In this document: positions 1 to 7,925 of the stretch, in pieces | How the letters are laid out: each line of letters opens with the position of its first letter | How positions within the stretch are numbered: position 1 is the first letter of the stretch | NCBI RefSeq assembly: GCF_014803895.1 | Contig: NZ_JAAVAU010000028.1 | Location: forward strand, 1-22,015 | DNA length: 22,015 nt | Source: Lactobacillus sp. | GTDB taxonomy: Bacteria; Bacillota; Bacilli; Lactobacillales; Lactobacillaceae | Direction of reading: 5' to 3' | The notes under the pieces: generated by a model | Told to the model about the DNA's origin: nothing | The model's database searches: none | Seen by the model: only the letters and a program-made list of their open reading frames with translations | Translations under genes and position numbers: made by a program

Positions 1-146
1 CTCTTTACGATTTTTTGATTTGTTATCTCAAATTTATTGCTTGCGAATTGACTTCGCTTCCGTTTGGGGTATTTTTTACCCCGCACACTTTGCGAAACTT
101 TGTTCAGTTTTCAAGGTACTACCACTAACTCATTTATCAAGTCAGC
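1..146 (-). other. Probable rRNA operon leader (5' external transcribed spacer), running off the left edge
   Basis: Read on the minus strand, this stretch carries the block TTGAAAACTGAAC (around 103-115), which resembles the conserved antitermination/processing block found before 16S and 23S genes in Bacillota. After it come a GGGGTA/TACCCC hairpin (66-82) and a GCGAA/TTCGC hairpin. It lies just downstream of two tandem consensus-like promoters. The mature 16S gene is not in the window, so the assignment to an rRNA operon is an inference from these leader features; a tRNA operon leader is the main alternative. Confidence 0.65.
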
Positions 147-152
147 TTTATA

Positions 153-181
153 ATTATAGCGCATTATTTTTCTTTTTGCAA
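153..181 (-). promoter_or_regulatory. rRNA-type promoter P2 (minus strand)
   Basis: On the minus strand TTGCAA (176-181) and a perfect TATAAT (153-158) are separated by exactly 17 nt. It is the proximal of two promoters directing transcription leftward into the leader at 1-146. Confidence 0.8.
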
Positions 182-242
182 GAACTTTTTTAAAAATATA
201 TTTAAACAAAATATTTGTTGTTCCTTCACAAGAACAGATACT

Positions 243-271
243 ACTATACATGCTTTTTTTATATTCGTCAA
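243..271 (-). promoter_or_regulatory. rRNA-type promoter P1 (minus strand)
   Basis: On the minus strand TTGACG (266-271) and TATAGT (243-248) are separated by 17 nt, 90 bp upstream of P2. The tandem arrangement, with the same spacer length and an AT-rich upstream region, is typical of rRNA operons in low-GC Gram-positives. Confidence 0.75.
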
Positions 272-314
272 ATTTGTTATTTTGTTCGAATATTTCTTTA
301 TAAATTACAAACAC

Positions 315-564
315 CAGGAAACGTTGTCATAATTTTTCTTTATTAACTATCACTGATTTTCGAACTATTTGATAAAGCAATATCAAAATTATTCCTAATA
401 TGGCAAATATTATAAAAAATTATCCTAAATTTTTTTATAATAATTGTACATATTCTTTATAAATATAAAATTCGTACGAAGCTAATAGCTTCTATATTTT
501 TATGTAAGAACCTACTAATAGAAATAAACTATTTGTTCTGATCCTCTTTTTTAATCTTACTTAT
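315..564. other. AT-rich intergenic region without a recognisable gene
   Basis: This sits between the upstream promoter of the leftward rRNA-type unit and the terminator of the minus-strand reductase gene. No convincing coding frame is present on either strand. The only structure seen is a short GAAGCT/AGCTTC hairpin at 478-492. The extreme AT content upstream of P1 could act as an UP element. Confidence 0.6.
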
Positions 565-596
565 AAAAAAACTACTCCTCCGGTAAAAAGGAATAG
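565..596 (-). terminator. Rho-independent terminator of the disulfide reductase gene
   Basis: On the minus strand CTATTCC (590-596) pairs with GGAGTAG (572-578), with one G-U pair and an 11-nt loop, followed by a run of seven T residues (565-571). It lies about 40 bp beyond the stop codon of the gene at 636-1967. Confidence 0.8.
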
Positions 597-635
597 TAAG
601 TAAATTGTAGTTGTAATTTTGTTTAGAATTAGCTG

Positions 636-1967
636 TTATCTCAATATGCCTTCAACTTTATCAGCTAAAGCAGGGTAAATAGGTAAAACATGTCGATGCC
701 AATCTTCTTTGCTAATTTTTAAACCAATAACTGGGACCAAATTATTAATATCATTAGCAGCGCTGAAGCTAAGCTCGCTAGCTCCAACGAGACGGTTTTT
801 CTTATCATAAACTACTGTTAATTTAGCTTTCCTATCATTAATACCAGCATAAGGACTGCCCTCACCAATTTTAATTTCGACTACAGAAAATCGTGAATCA
901 TCTTTGGCATCTTGCGGATTAACACCCACTTGAGCAATTTGTGGAAAAGAAAAAGCAGCTGTACCAATAGTTGGATACAGAAGACGCTCAATTTTTCCAT
1001 TTTCAAGTACATCATATAAATAATCTGCTTGAAGTTCAGCAACTGGCGTTAACTTAGGAACAGCTTGGTTGGTGATGTCACCAATTGCATATACACCTTT
1101 CGCACTCGTCTCAAGATGGCTATCAACATCAATACCATGCTTATTATATAAAATTCCCGCTTTTTCTAAATTCAAATTCACATTTGGTATTCTACCCGTC
1201 GCGTCAACAATATAATCACCTATAATTTCTGGCAACTTCTTATTATTAGTTTTAACAGTAAAACCATTACTATTTTTTAAAATCTTAGTTGGACTAGTAA
1301 AAAAATGTATGCGAATATTTCTTTGCTCCATATTTTCAACTAATTCAGCCGCATATTTACCATAAAATAAGCGCAAAATTCTTTCTGAACGAACTAAAAT
1401 ATCAACTTTTGTACCTGCAGCTGCTAAAAAAGTAGCCAGCTCTATTCCAACATATCCACCGCCGAAGAAAATGGCATGGTTCGGCTGTTTTTCAAGAGAA
1501 AGAACCTCAGAACTATCATGTGTATATTCACTGCCCGGTATATCAAGCTTATGTGGATGCTGCCCCGTTGCTATTATAATTTTTTTACCTTCATATTGTT
1601 GTCCATTCACTTCAACTATGTGTGGGGCAACAAACTTACCGTATCCTTCAACCACATCGCACATTTGATAATAGATTTTCTTAGTTTGCTCAGGCCATTC
1701 ATCAAATCGTGCCTTCTTAGTCTTCATCAATTGCTCCCAATTAATTTTCCCAGGAATTATCCCTCTGTTATCAAGAGCCTGACTCATCAATTGAGTATGA
1801 ACTGCGCCCTCTAAAAAAATTTTAGGTTCACATCCTACATTGGGACAAGTTCCTCCAAATAATCCTCCTTCAATAGCTAACAAGGATTTATCAGTATGGG
1901 ACAATAATTTCGCTAATTTATACCCTGCGGGACCTGTCCCTAAAATAATATAATCATATTTTTTCAT
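636..1967 (-). CDS. Class I pyridine nucleotide-disulfide oxidoreductase (glutathione reductase-like, atypical)
   Basis: This is an FAD- and NAD(P)H-dependent flavoprotein of 443 residues, the usual length for the glutathione reductase/dihydrolipoamide dehydrogenase class. Visible motifs are the FAD-binding GTGPAG near residue 9, the redox pair C41-PNVG-C46, a second nucleotide-binding GGGYVGIELA near residue 180, and ATGRIPN and YAIGD for FAD. The cytosolic substrate is unknown. The start is the third of several in-frame candidates: ATG at 1967 (MKKYDYII) has a GAGGTG site six bases upstream, whereas the longer frame to 2009 has none and would add an odd 14-residue tail. At the C-terminus, the HPTxxE motif that carries the catalytic His-Glu pair in glutathione reductase reads YPALAD (residues 431-436), so both residues are changed. 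The family is secure; specificity for glutathione, CoA disulfide or another thiol cannot be read from sequence. Confidence 0.88.
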   Translation of the reverse strand: MKKYDYIILGTGPAGYKLAKLLSHTDKSLLAIEGGLFGGTCPNVGCEPKIFLEGAVHTQLMSQALDNRGIIPGKINWEQLMKTKKARFDEWPEQTKKIYYQMCDVVEGYGKFVAPHIVEVNGQQYEGKKIIIATGQHPHKLDIPGSEYTHDSSEVLSLEKQPNHAIFFGGGYVGIELATFLAAAGTKVDILVRSERILRLFYGKYAAELVENMEQRNIRIHFFTSPTKILKNSNGFTVKTNNKKLPEIIGDYIVDATGRIPNVNLNLEKAGILYNKHGIDVDSHLETSAKGVYAIGDITNQAVPKLTPVAELQADYLYDVLENGKIERLLYPTIGTAAFSFPQIAQVGVNPQDAKDDSRFSVVEIKIGEGSPYAGINDRKAKLTVVYDKKNRLVGASELSFSAANDINNLVPVIGLKISKEDWHRHVLPIYPALADKVEGILR

Positions 1968-2028
1968 AATCATCACCTCATTCCCTAATTCTAGCAGTAT
2001 CATAACCATAAAGCTTATTAGAAAACTG

Positions 2029-2673
2029 GTGAATTTTTTGAAACTACTTCTATCCGGCGACAGTATTATTGCTCGCCATGAGGGATTAACCGAGCCTCAT
2101 ATTAACTACAACCTAAAAAAATTAATTCCCAACTGTCAAATTATCAATACTGCAGTTAGCGGAATAAACTCTGGCGGCTTTTTTGCATCCCTTTCTGATT
2201 TAGTATTTAAACAGGAAAAATGTGATTATTTTATTCTCCTTATTGGCACTAATGATTTAGCCACTCATAAACAAGTCCCGCTTAACCAATTTAACTCAAA
2301 TATGCAGCTAATTGCTTCCAGTATTATTTGGCTATATCCGCCTTCAAAAGTTATCTTCATCTCTCCGCCAGCTGTTGACGAAGAAAAACAATTAGTCCGT
2401 GATAATAATTTAGTCAATAAATATAGCCAAGCTATCGACCAAGTCGCTAAAGACTATCACTTTTCCTATATTAATTTAGCACAAGCCATGATCGATCAAG
2501 GGGATTTATCAGTGCTTTGTCAGGGTAGAAAAAATGATGGATTACACTTTGGCGAAGCGGGGTACAAGTTACTAGCCGAACTTATATATCGGCATTTAAC
2601 AGCGACTCGCTGCTGTGTTTATAATAGTAGAGAAAATTATCGAAAGGATTATAGAAATATTGAAAATAAATAA
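2029..2673 (+). CDS. SGNH/GDSL-family hydrolase
   Basis: This is a cytosolic esterase/lipase-like hydrolase of about 210 residues without a signal peptide. The SGNH blocks are present: GDS with the nucleophilic serine close to the N-terminus, a glycine in TAVSGIN, asparagine in LIGTND, and the Asp/His pair in DGLHF near the C-terminus. The natural substrate (acyl ester or acetylated sugar) cannot be told. Two starts are possible: GTG at 2029, or TTG at 2038, which gives MKLLLSGDS and has GGTGA at a better distance. The TTG start may well be the real one. The gene is divergent from the disulfide reductase, and its 3' end overlaps the start of the next gene by 14 bases, suggesting co-transcription with the serine hydrolase that follows. 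Confidence 0.85.
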   Translation: MNFLKLLLSGDSIIARHEGLTEPHINYNLKKLIPNCQIINTAVSGINSGGFFASLSDLVFKQEKCDYFILLIGTNDLATHKQVPLNQFNSNMQLIASSIIWLYPPSKVIFISPPAVDEEKQLVRDNNLVNKYSQAIDQVAKDYHFSYINLAQAMIDQGDLSVLCQGRKNDGLHFGEAGYKLLAELIYRHLTATRCCVYNSRENYRKDYRNIENK

Positions 2674-3784
2674 AAAGTTAATTGCTATTGCTACCGCCCT
2701 TACAGTAGGCGTAACTCCATTTGCGGCCTTTTCTAGTACTTCTAATAATACTGTTCATGCTGCTAGTATGAAAAAAATTGTCGAAAACACAATGAAGAAA
2801 AATCATGTTCGAGGCAGCATCCTTGTTGTTAAAAATGGTGAAAGTCAAGTTATCAGCTATGGGTATGCCAACTATAGCAAAAAAATTCTAAATAGTAATA
2901 AACAAGTTGCATATCCTATTGCTTCTTTGCAAAAAGTGGTTACAGCCGCAATGCTAATTCAAATCATGCAGGAAAAAAAGGGGAGTAAACAAGCTTTTTC
3001 TCAAAACACCAAAATATCTCGCTGGTACCCTACTCTCAAAAATGCTAACAAAATTACTGTTGGGCATCTACTTACTCATACTTCAGGTATTAATCTTGTT
3101 GGAACAGAAGCCAACCGTGGCTATACTTATTCTGAACAAGGAGCTATCAATTGGTTAATCAAGCATATAAATTCAACTCCTCAAGCTCAAATTGGTAAGC
3201 AATTCAATTATAATAATGCAAATTACATTCTATTAATGGGAATTATTAGAAAACTTACCAATCATTCTTACGCAACTAACCTAAATAATCGAATTGTTAA
3301 ACCATTAAAATTACAGAATACTTTTTTAGCTACTCATACTCCAACAGGAAAAATAAAAGCTGTTTCCTATATGTGGAATGGAAAACATAATTATCAAAAT
3401 TCCCTAACTTTAACTAATACTGTTGCTTCCCAATTAACTGGCGCCGGTGATCTTTACACAACTCCAGGTGAGTACTATAAGATTCAACAAGGACTTACTA
3501 ATGGGAAAATTTTAACTAAAAATCAATTCGATTACATGACCCATTTAACAACCAAAGTTACTACATACTCTGGTGGGATGTATATTAAGAAAAATGGTGA
3601 GTTAAAACTTGCTTACGGAAGCAGTCAACATACTCACTTCTGTAATTGGATCCAATTAACTGATGATAATCAAAATGGTATCATTATGTTTCTCAATCAA
3701 TCTCAAGGTAATAAAAATGCTGAAAAAGCAGTTGGCTATCAAATTTTGAACAAAATTAAGCCAAATTATTTTAAAAAGAATTAA
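2660..3784 (+). CDS. Secreted serine hydrolase, beta-lactamase/PBP fold (class C-like), copy 1
   Basis: The 374-residue exported protein has a signal peptide (KINKK then a hydrophobic stretch, with likely cleavage after VHAA near residue 35). The domain is of the beta-lactamase/penicillin-binding-protein type: S89-LQ-K92 is the SxxK nucleophile motif and Y184-N-N186 the YxN motif. Such proteins act outside the cell as D,D-peptidases or esterases on peptidoglycan or teichoic acid rather than as antibiotic hydrolases. The third motif, HxG in relatives, reads H326-F-C328; the neighbouring paralogue keeps HFG. The TTG start at 2660 is chosen because it gives a proper signal peptide matching the paralogue and has AAAGGAT upstream; a GTG at 2615 would add 15 residues. 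It is followed 90 bp later by its paralogue, so it arose by tandem duplication. Confidence 0.87.
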   Translation: MKINKKLIAIATALTVGVTPFAAFSSTSNNTVHAASMKKIVENTMKKNHVRGSILVVKNGESQVISYGYANYSKKILNSNKQVAYPIASLQKVVTAAMLIQIMQEKKGSKQAFSQNTKISRWYPTLKNANKITVGHLLTHTSGINLVGTEANRGYTYSEQGAINWLIKHINSTPQAQIGKQFNYNNANYILLMGIIRKLTNHSYATNLNNRIVKPLKLQNTFLATHTPTGKIKAVSYMWNGKHNYQNSLTLTNTVASQLTGAGDLYTTPGEYYKIQQGLTNGKILTKNQFDYMTHLTTKVTTYSGGMYIKKNGELKLAYGSSQHTHFCNWIQLTDDNQNGIIMFLNQSQGNKNAEKAVGYQILNKIKPNYFKKN

Positions 3785-3812
3785 ATGTAACACATTCTTC
3801 ACATAAAATTAC

Positions 3813-3840
3813 TTGTTTAGTCAATATAGAAGCATAAAAT
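3813..3840 (+). promoter_or_regulatory. Candidate promoter of the second serine hydrolase gene
   Basis: TTGTTT (3813-3818) and TAAAAT (3835-3840) are separated by 16 nt in the 90-bp gap between the two paralogues. The match is modest. No terminator is visible in the gap, so read-through from upstream is also possible. Confidence 0.35.
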
Positions 3841-3874
3841 AATAGTTAACTTATTAGGAAGGAACGTTCAAGTT

Positions 3875-5014
3875 TTGAAGAAAAAATTAATGACAGTTGC
3901 AACAGCATTAAGCTTAGCTGTTGCGCCTGCCGCAACTTTACTTATTACTAATTCCCCAGCTCATACTGCCCATGCGGCAACAATGACAGCTAGTCAAAAA
4001 GAAATGTATAACTTTGTCAGAGAAACTATGCGTAAAAACAAAGTTCGTGGAAGCATTACTGTAATTAAAGACGGTGTCCCACAAAATATTAGCTATGGTT
4101 ACGGTTGGTATGGCAAAAAAATTGGTGCTGGTAATTCCAAAATTGTTTATCCAACTGCTTCTTTGCAAAAAGTAATAACTGGGGCAATGATTGTCCAATT
4201 AATTAATGAAAAGAATAATACTAGCCAAAGTTTTTCTCAATATACAAAAATATCTCGTTGGTATCCTACTTTAAAAAATGCTAATAAAATTACAGTTGGT
4301 CAGTTATTAACTCATACTTCAGGAATTACTGTTACAGCAACTGAAGTTAATCGTGGTTATAATTATTCTGAACAAGGTGCAATTGACTGGATTGTTAATA
4401 AAGTTAACTCAACCGCTGAAGCAGAGCCTGGAACTTACTTCTATAACAACGCAAATTATATCTTATTAGCTGGTATTATACGGCAATTAACCGGTCAATC
4501 TTATGAACAAAACTTCCAAACCCGAATCATAAATAAGCTAGGCCTAACTAATACTTATCTCTATCAAAACATTCCAAGTGGTAAAACTGATGCAATTTCA
4601 TATATTTGGAACAATAAAAACTATCAAAGTCCCGCTTATATGAAGAAATCAGTTGCCTCACAAATTCCAGGAGCAGGTAACTTATTCTCAACGCCATCTG
4701 ACTATTATAAAATTCAATGTGGTCTTTCTAATGGACAAATTTTAAGCTCAAGTGACTTTCATTACTTAACACACTTAAAATCTAAGATCACCAATTACTC
4801 TGGTGGTATGTATCTCAAGAATAATGACACTTTAAAGAGTGCTTATGGTAGCATCAATGGTTTACACTTTGGTAGCTGGGTTCAACTAACTACTGACAAT
4901 CAAAATGGTATCGTAATGTTTTTAAATCAAACTAATGGTAACGAAGACTCCCAAAAAGATGTCGGATATGAAATTTTAAATCATATTAAAGCTAATACCT
5001 TTACAAATAGATAA
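3875..5014 (+). CDS. Secreted serine hydrolase, beta-lactamase/PBP fold (class C-like), copy 2
   Basis: The 379-residue exported paralogue of the preceding gene is clearly similar over its whole length. It has a signal peptide ending near AHTAHAA (residue 35), the nucleophile motif S96-LQ-K99, Y190-N-N192, and an intact third motif H331-F-G333. The start is TTG at 3875, preceded by AGGAAGGA; the same start codon type is used in copy 1. The likely role is at the cell wall as a carboxypeptidase or esterase; no substrate can be assigned. A strong bidirectional terminator follows directly. Both copies end in a shared NQNGI-MFLNQ segment, the last beta-strand of the fold. Confidence 0.88.
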   Translation: MKKKLMTVATALSLAVAPAATLLITNSPAHTAHAATMTASQKEMYNFVRETMRKNKVRGSITVIKDGVPQNISYGYGWYGKKIGAGNSKIVYPTASLQKVITGAMIVQLINEKNNTSQSFSQYTKISRWYPTLKNANKITVGQLLTHTSGITVTATEVNRGYNYSEQGAIDWIVNKVNSTAEAEPGTYFYNNANYILLAGIIRQLTGQSYEQNFQTRIINKLGLTNTYLYQNIPSGKTDAISYIWNNKNYQSPAYMKKSVASQIPGAGNLFSTPSDYYKIQCGLSNGQILSSSDFHYLTHLKSKITNYSGGMYLKNNDTLKSAYGSINGLHFGSWVQLTTDNQNGIVMFLNQTNGNEDSQKDVGYEILNHIKANTFTNR

Positions 5015-5018
5015 AAAT

Positions 5019-5048
5019 AAAAGTGCATCCCCAAAGGGATGCACTTTT
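5019..5048. terminator. Bidirectional Rho-independent terminator
   Basis: AAAAGTGCATCCC (5019-5031) pairs with GGGATGCACTTTT (5036-5048) around a CAAA loop. T residues follow on the plus strand and an A-rich stretch precedes it, so it ends both the rightward serine hydrolase gene and the leftward aldo/keto reductase gene. The stem is perfect. Confidence 0.93.
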
Positions 5049-5068
5049 TTACTATTAAAACCTTGAGA

Positions 5069-5926
5069 CTAAAAATCAACCTTATCTGGATCATTAGCAA
5101 CACCAGTAGTACCATGCAATTCATCAAGTAATTGCATTTCATCTGGAGTTAAGTCAAAGTCAAATACGTCTGCATTGGCTTTAATATATTCTGGGTGAAC
5201 AGATTTAGGAAGTGGTAAAAAGCCATGCTGCAATGACCAACGGATCAATACTTGGGCTGGACTCTTACTATGATTGTTAGCAATACCGGTTACAGTCTTG
5301 TTACCAAGTAAGCCACCGGTACCCAGAGGACTATAAGCTTCATTAAGCATACCAAGTTTTGTACTTTCTGCAGTTACCTCAGGTTGTAAATCACTTGGAT
5401 TTAAGAAATTTTGATTAACAGCTGGTTTAATTTCAGCAGTCTTCATTAATTCATCAATATGATGTTTTCTAAAGTTAGATATACCGATAGCACGTATTTT
5501 TCCTGCCTTAACAGCCTCTTCCATCGCACGCCAACTCTCTGCGTTTAATTCAGCCCAGTTATCGCGCATTGCCACAGGATTAGGCCAGTGAATTAAGTAA
5601 AGATCTAAATAATCTAAACCCAATTTTTGTAAACTAGTATCAATTGCTGCCTTAGCTTTTTCATAACCATGGTCATTATTCCAAAGCTTAGTGGTTACAA
5701 ATAAGTCATGACGGTTAATACCACTCTTCTTGATTGCACGCCCAACACTTTCTTCATTACCATAAGCGGCTGCAGTATCAATATGACGATAGCCAGCACC
5801 GAGGGCAGCTAAAACTGATTCTTCAGCAATATCTCCATCAGGTGTTTGCCAAGTACCAAAACCAATAACTGGTATCTCTACCCCATTATTTAAAGTATAA
5901 GTATCTTCTAAAGATTGAAATTTCAT
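5069..5926 (-). CDS. Aldo/keto reductase
   Basis: This NADPH-dependent cytosolic oxidoreductase of 285 residues has the (beta/alpha)8 fold and reduces aldehydes and ketones. The catalytic tetrad is visible: Asp in RHIDTA, Tyr in AAAYGNE, Lys in TTKLWN, and His in LIHWPN. The family signatures GFGTWQ near the N-terminus, IGISNF in the middle and LPKSVHPEYIKAN near the C-terminus (cofactor phosphate binding) are intact. It resembles the 2,5-diketo-D-gluconate reductase/YvgN group; the physiological substrate, possibly methylglyoxal or another reactive carbonyl, is not determined. The ATG start has AAGGAG about seven bases upstream. It appears monocistronic, with its own terminator (5019-5048), and a 9-bp inverted repeat just upstream suggests specific regulation. 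Confidence 0.93.
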   Translation of the reverse strand: MKFQSLEDTYTLNNGVEIPVIGFGTWQTPDGDIAEESVLAALGAGYRHIDTAAAYGNEESVGRAIKKSGINRHDLFVTTKLWNNDHGYEKAKAAIDTSLQKLGLDYLDLYLIHWPNPVAMRDNWAELNAESWRAMEEAVKAGKIRAIGISNFRKHHIDELMKTAEIKPAVNQNFLNPSDLQPEVTAESTKLGMLNEAYSPLGTGGLLGNKTVTGIANNHSKSPAQVLIRWSLQHGFLPLPKSVHPEYIKANADVFDFDLTPDEMQLLDELHGTTGVANDPDKVDF

Positions 5927-5951
5927 AAAAATTCTCCTTTTTAACTAATTA

Positions 5952-5973
5952 TTCTATTGTACTAACAATAGAA
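5952..5973. promoter_or_regulatory. Perfect 9-bp inverted repeat, candidate operator of the aldo/keto reductase gene
   Basis: The arms TTCTATTGT (5952-5960) and ACAATAGAA (5965-5973) flank ACTA, 25 bp upstream of the start codon. A TACAAT on the minus strand inside the repeat could serve as a -10 element, which would place a bound repressor over the promoter. No U-tract follows, so it is not a terminator. The cognate regulator is not identifiable here. Confidence 0.45.
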
Positions 5974-5984
5974 CCTAAATTCCA

Positions 5985-6008
5985 TCGGGAATAACTTCCC
6001 GAGTTTTT
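5985..6008 (+). terminator. Hairpin with T-tract on the plus strand, no matching plus-strand gene
   Basis: TCGGGAA (5985-5991) pairs with TTCCCGA (5996-6002) around TAAC, followed on the plus strand by GTTTTTA. On the minus strand, where the flanking genes lie, the stem is preceded rather than followed by the T-rich side, so it is a poor terminator for the hydrolase gene at 6032. It may block antisense transcription or act as a stabilising 3' end. Confidence 0.4.
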
Positions 6009-6031
6009 ACTAGCTCATAATTTCAGAACTT

Positions 6032-6910
6032 TTATCCCCATAAAAAGTTCAGAATATCTTTAATTACTTGAGAGTTATAAGTCAAACGTCCATGATCAGC
6101 CTTTTGACCATAATATTTCTTTAATTGATAGTTACTACTGTCAGTACCTAAAAGATATTTTAAAGACTCAGATGAAGCATTCGAAACTAAACCATCACTA
6201 CCATGACTTTTATCTCCAACAATATTTAAAACCTGCGTTTTTTCTTGAGGATAAATTTTTCTTAATGCCAACATCTGTTTATAAGCTTTATTCATTTTAT
6301 TTGGCTTACCATCTGCAGCAATTTTTAGATTCTTTGGCGCCTGTAATTCTTGAGTAGCTTGACTTAAATCCACACCATCAAAATGCCCTGCGATTGCCAC
6401 TTGCTTATTAAGTCGGGGCATTGAAGTATTATGATTTTGTAATAAATAATACATCACTGATACATTTCCAAGTGAATGAGCCACCATATTTACTTGAGTA
6501 ATGCCGTACTTTTGTTTTAATGCCTTCACGACATTTGTGGCATACATTCCTGCTTTTTCAAAATCAATTTGGATATTATTTTTATAATTGATTTCAATAA
6601 TAGGATTAATCGCATTCTTTTTTATTTCTCCAGAAAAGGTGATTTTACCGTCTGGACTTACATCTACTCTAGTAACACTGTTAGTCAGACCAGCTACCTG
6701 AGCAGCCTTTACAATATTAGTTTCAGACTTATAATTGCTCAAAGCTCCATGAAAAAAGAGAGTCGGTGTCGCCGTAATCTTATATTTTCTCGAAAAATTA
6801 ACTTTTGCAACTTGTGGTTTTTCCACGTGTGATGCTTGCGGTTTAACAGAACATCCTGTTAACGCCAAAATTAAGCCAATTAATAGGAAAAGAAATTTAA
6901 ATTTTTTCAT
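6032..6910 (-). CDS. Lipoprotein alpha/beta hydrolase, DUF915-like
   Basis: The 292-residue surface hydrolase is anchored as a lipoprotein: it has a basic N-terminus, a hydrophobic stretch and the lipobox LTGC with lipid-attachment Cys20. The alpha/beta-hydrolase fold shows the oxyanion segment FFHGALSN near residue 53, the nucleophile elbow AHSLG with Ser146, an acidic residue in GDKSHGSDG (Asp233 or Asp239), and His273 in ADHGRL. Lactobacilli carry several such DUF915 cell-surface hydrolases with esterase activity; the substrate is unknown. The ATG start fits the signal peptide, but no good ribosome binding site precedes it, only an AU-rich leader, so expression may be low. A terminator of the upstream cysK gene lies just before it, so it probably has its own promoter in the 70-bp gap. 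Confidence 0.85.
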   Translation of the reverse strand: MKKFKFLFLLIGLILALTGCSVKPQASHVEKPQVAKVNFSRKYKITATPTLFFHGALSNYKSETNIVKAAQVAGLTNSVTRVDVSPDGKITFSGEIKKNAINPIIEINYKNNIQIDFEKAGMYATNVVKALKQKYGITQVNMVAHSLGNVSVMYYLLQNHNTSMPRLNKQVAIAGHFDGVDLSQATQELQAPKNLKIAADGKPNKMNKAYKQMLALRKIYPQEKTQVLNIVGDKSHGSDGLVSNASSESLKYLLGTDSSNYQLKKYYGQKADHGRLTYNSQVIKDILNFLWG

Positions 6911-6944
6911 TTTTAAACTATTAATTAAAAATACACCAAATTAA

Positions 6945-6969
6945 TAAAAAAGCCCCCAAACTGGAGTCT
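6945..6969 (-). terminator. Rho-independent terminator after cysK
   Basis: On the minus strand AGACTCC (6963-6969) pairs with GGGGGCT (6951-6957), with one mismatch and one G-U pair, followed by TTTTTT (6945-6950). It lies 12 bp past the cysK stop codon. Confidence 0.75.
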
Positions 6970-6981
6970 CTTTATTAATAA

Positions 6982-7914
6982 TTATTCTTCATTAAATAAA
7001 GCCGTAGATAAATAACGATCGCCACCATCTGGAGCTACTGTTACTACAGCATGGCCCTTGCCTAACTTTTTAGCAATTTCTAAAGCACCAGCTATGTTTG
7101 CACCAGCAGAAATGCCCGGCAAGAACCCTTCTTTTCTACCAACTTCACGAGCAGTAGCCATTGCCTTATCAGTAGAAATCTCTACAACACCATCATAAAT
7201 ATCTTGATTCAAGTTCTTAGGAATAAATCCCGCAGAAATTCCTTGGATACCATGTTTACCAGTCTTTCCTTCCTTAAGAAGAGGTGCTTCAGCTGGTTCT
7301 AACGCATAAACTTTGGTATTTTTATTAGCTTGCTTTAAAGCACTACCAATACCTGACAAAGTACCACCAGTACCAACTCCGGCTACAAAAGCATCAATAC
7401 TCTTACCTGTACCTTGAAAAGCTTCAATAATTTCCGGACCAGTAGTTAATGCATGAATATTAGGATTTTCAGGATTTTCAAATTGCATTGGCATAAAGTA
7501 GCCCTTTTCCTTAACTAACTCTTCTGCCTTCGCAATAGACGCCTTCATTCCTTCACTTGCTGGAGTCAAAATCAATTCTGCTCCATAGCCTTTCATTAAC
7601 TTACGACGTTCAATACTCATACTTTCTGGCATTACAATTACAATCTTGTAACCCTTAGCAGCAGCTACACTCGCTAAACCAATTCCAGTATTACCAGAAG
7701 TTGGTTCCACAATAGTACTACCTTCTTTAAGCTTACCTTCGCGTTCTGCCTTTTCAATCATTGCTAAGGCAATTCTGTCTTTTACAGAACCGGCAGGATT
7801 TTTAGCTTCAAGTTTTACGTATACATCTGCACTATCTTCTGGAACTACACGGTTCAACTTTAATAATGGGGTGTTACCAACTAACTCAGTAATTGAATTA
7901 TAAATAGTAGTCAT
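6982..7914 (-). CDS. cysK: Cysteine synthase A (O-acetylserine sulfhydrylase)
   Basis: This PLP-dependent cytosolic enzyme of 310 residues makes L-cysteine from O-acetylserine and sulfide. The PLP lysine is K45 in [11 protein letters not shown], the substrate loop is PTSGNTGIG (residues 71-79), the phosphate-binding glycine loop is [10 protein letters not shown], and [11 protein letters not shown] is the cofactor N1-binding serine region. Length and motifs fit CysK rather than cystathionine beta-synthase, since no CBS domains are present. The ATG start is preceded by AAGGAG. It follows the metA-like gene by only 11 bp, so the two form an operon that would supply O-acetylserine and convert it to cysteine. 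A terminator follows. Some lactobacillar CysK proteins also desulfurate cysteine; that cannot be judged here. Confidence 0.95.
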   Translation of the reverse strand: MTTIYNSITELVGNTPLLKLNRVVPEDSADVYVKLEAKNPAGSVKDRIALAMIEKAEREGKLKEGSTIVEPTSGNTGIGLASVAAAKGYKIVIVMPESMSIERRKLMKGYGAELILTPASEGMKASIAKAEELVKEKGYFMPMQFENPENPNIHALTTGPEIIEAFQGTGKSIDAFVAGVGTGGTLSGIGSALKQANKNTKVYALEPAEAPLLKEGKTGKHGIQGISAGFIPKNLNQDIYDGVVEISTDKAMATAREVGRKEGFLPGISAGANIAGALEIAKKLGKGHAVVTVAPDGGDRYLSTALFNEE

Positions 7915-7925
7915 AATATTTCTCC

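Noticed and set aside
111..314. 67-codon minus-strand frame over the left promoters
   Set aside because: It spans two strong promoters and the start of an rRNA-type leader, has no ribosome site, and its composition is that of AT-rich noncoding DNA.
349..440. Short minus-strand hydrophobic frame (FAILGIILILLYQIVRKS)
   Set aside because: No start codon with a ribosome site and only about 30 codons; could be a remnant but equally chance in AT-rich DNA.
2660..5014. True antibiotic-hydrolysing beta-lactamases
   Set aside because: The fold motifs also fit secreted peptidases and esterases common in lactobacilli; nothing in the sequence points to drug hydrolysis.
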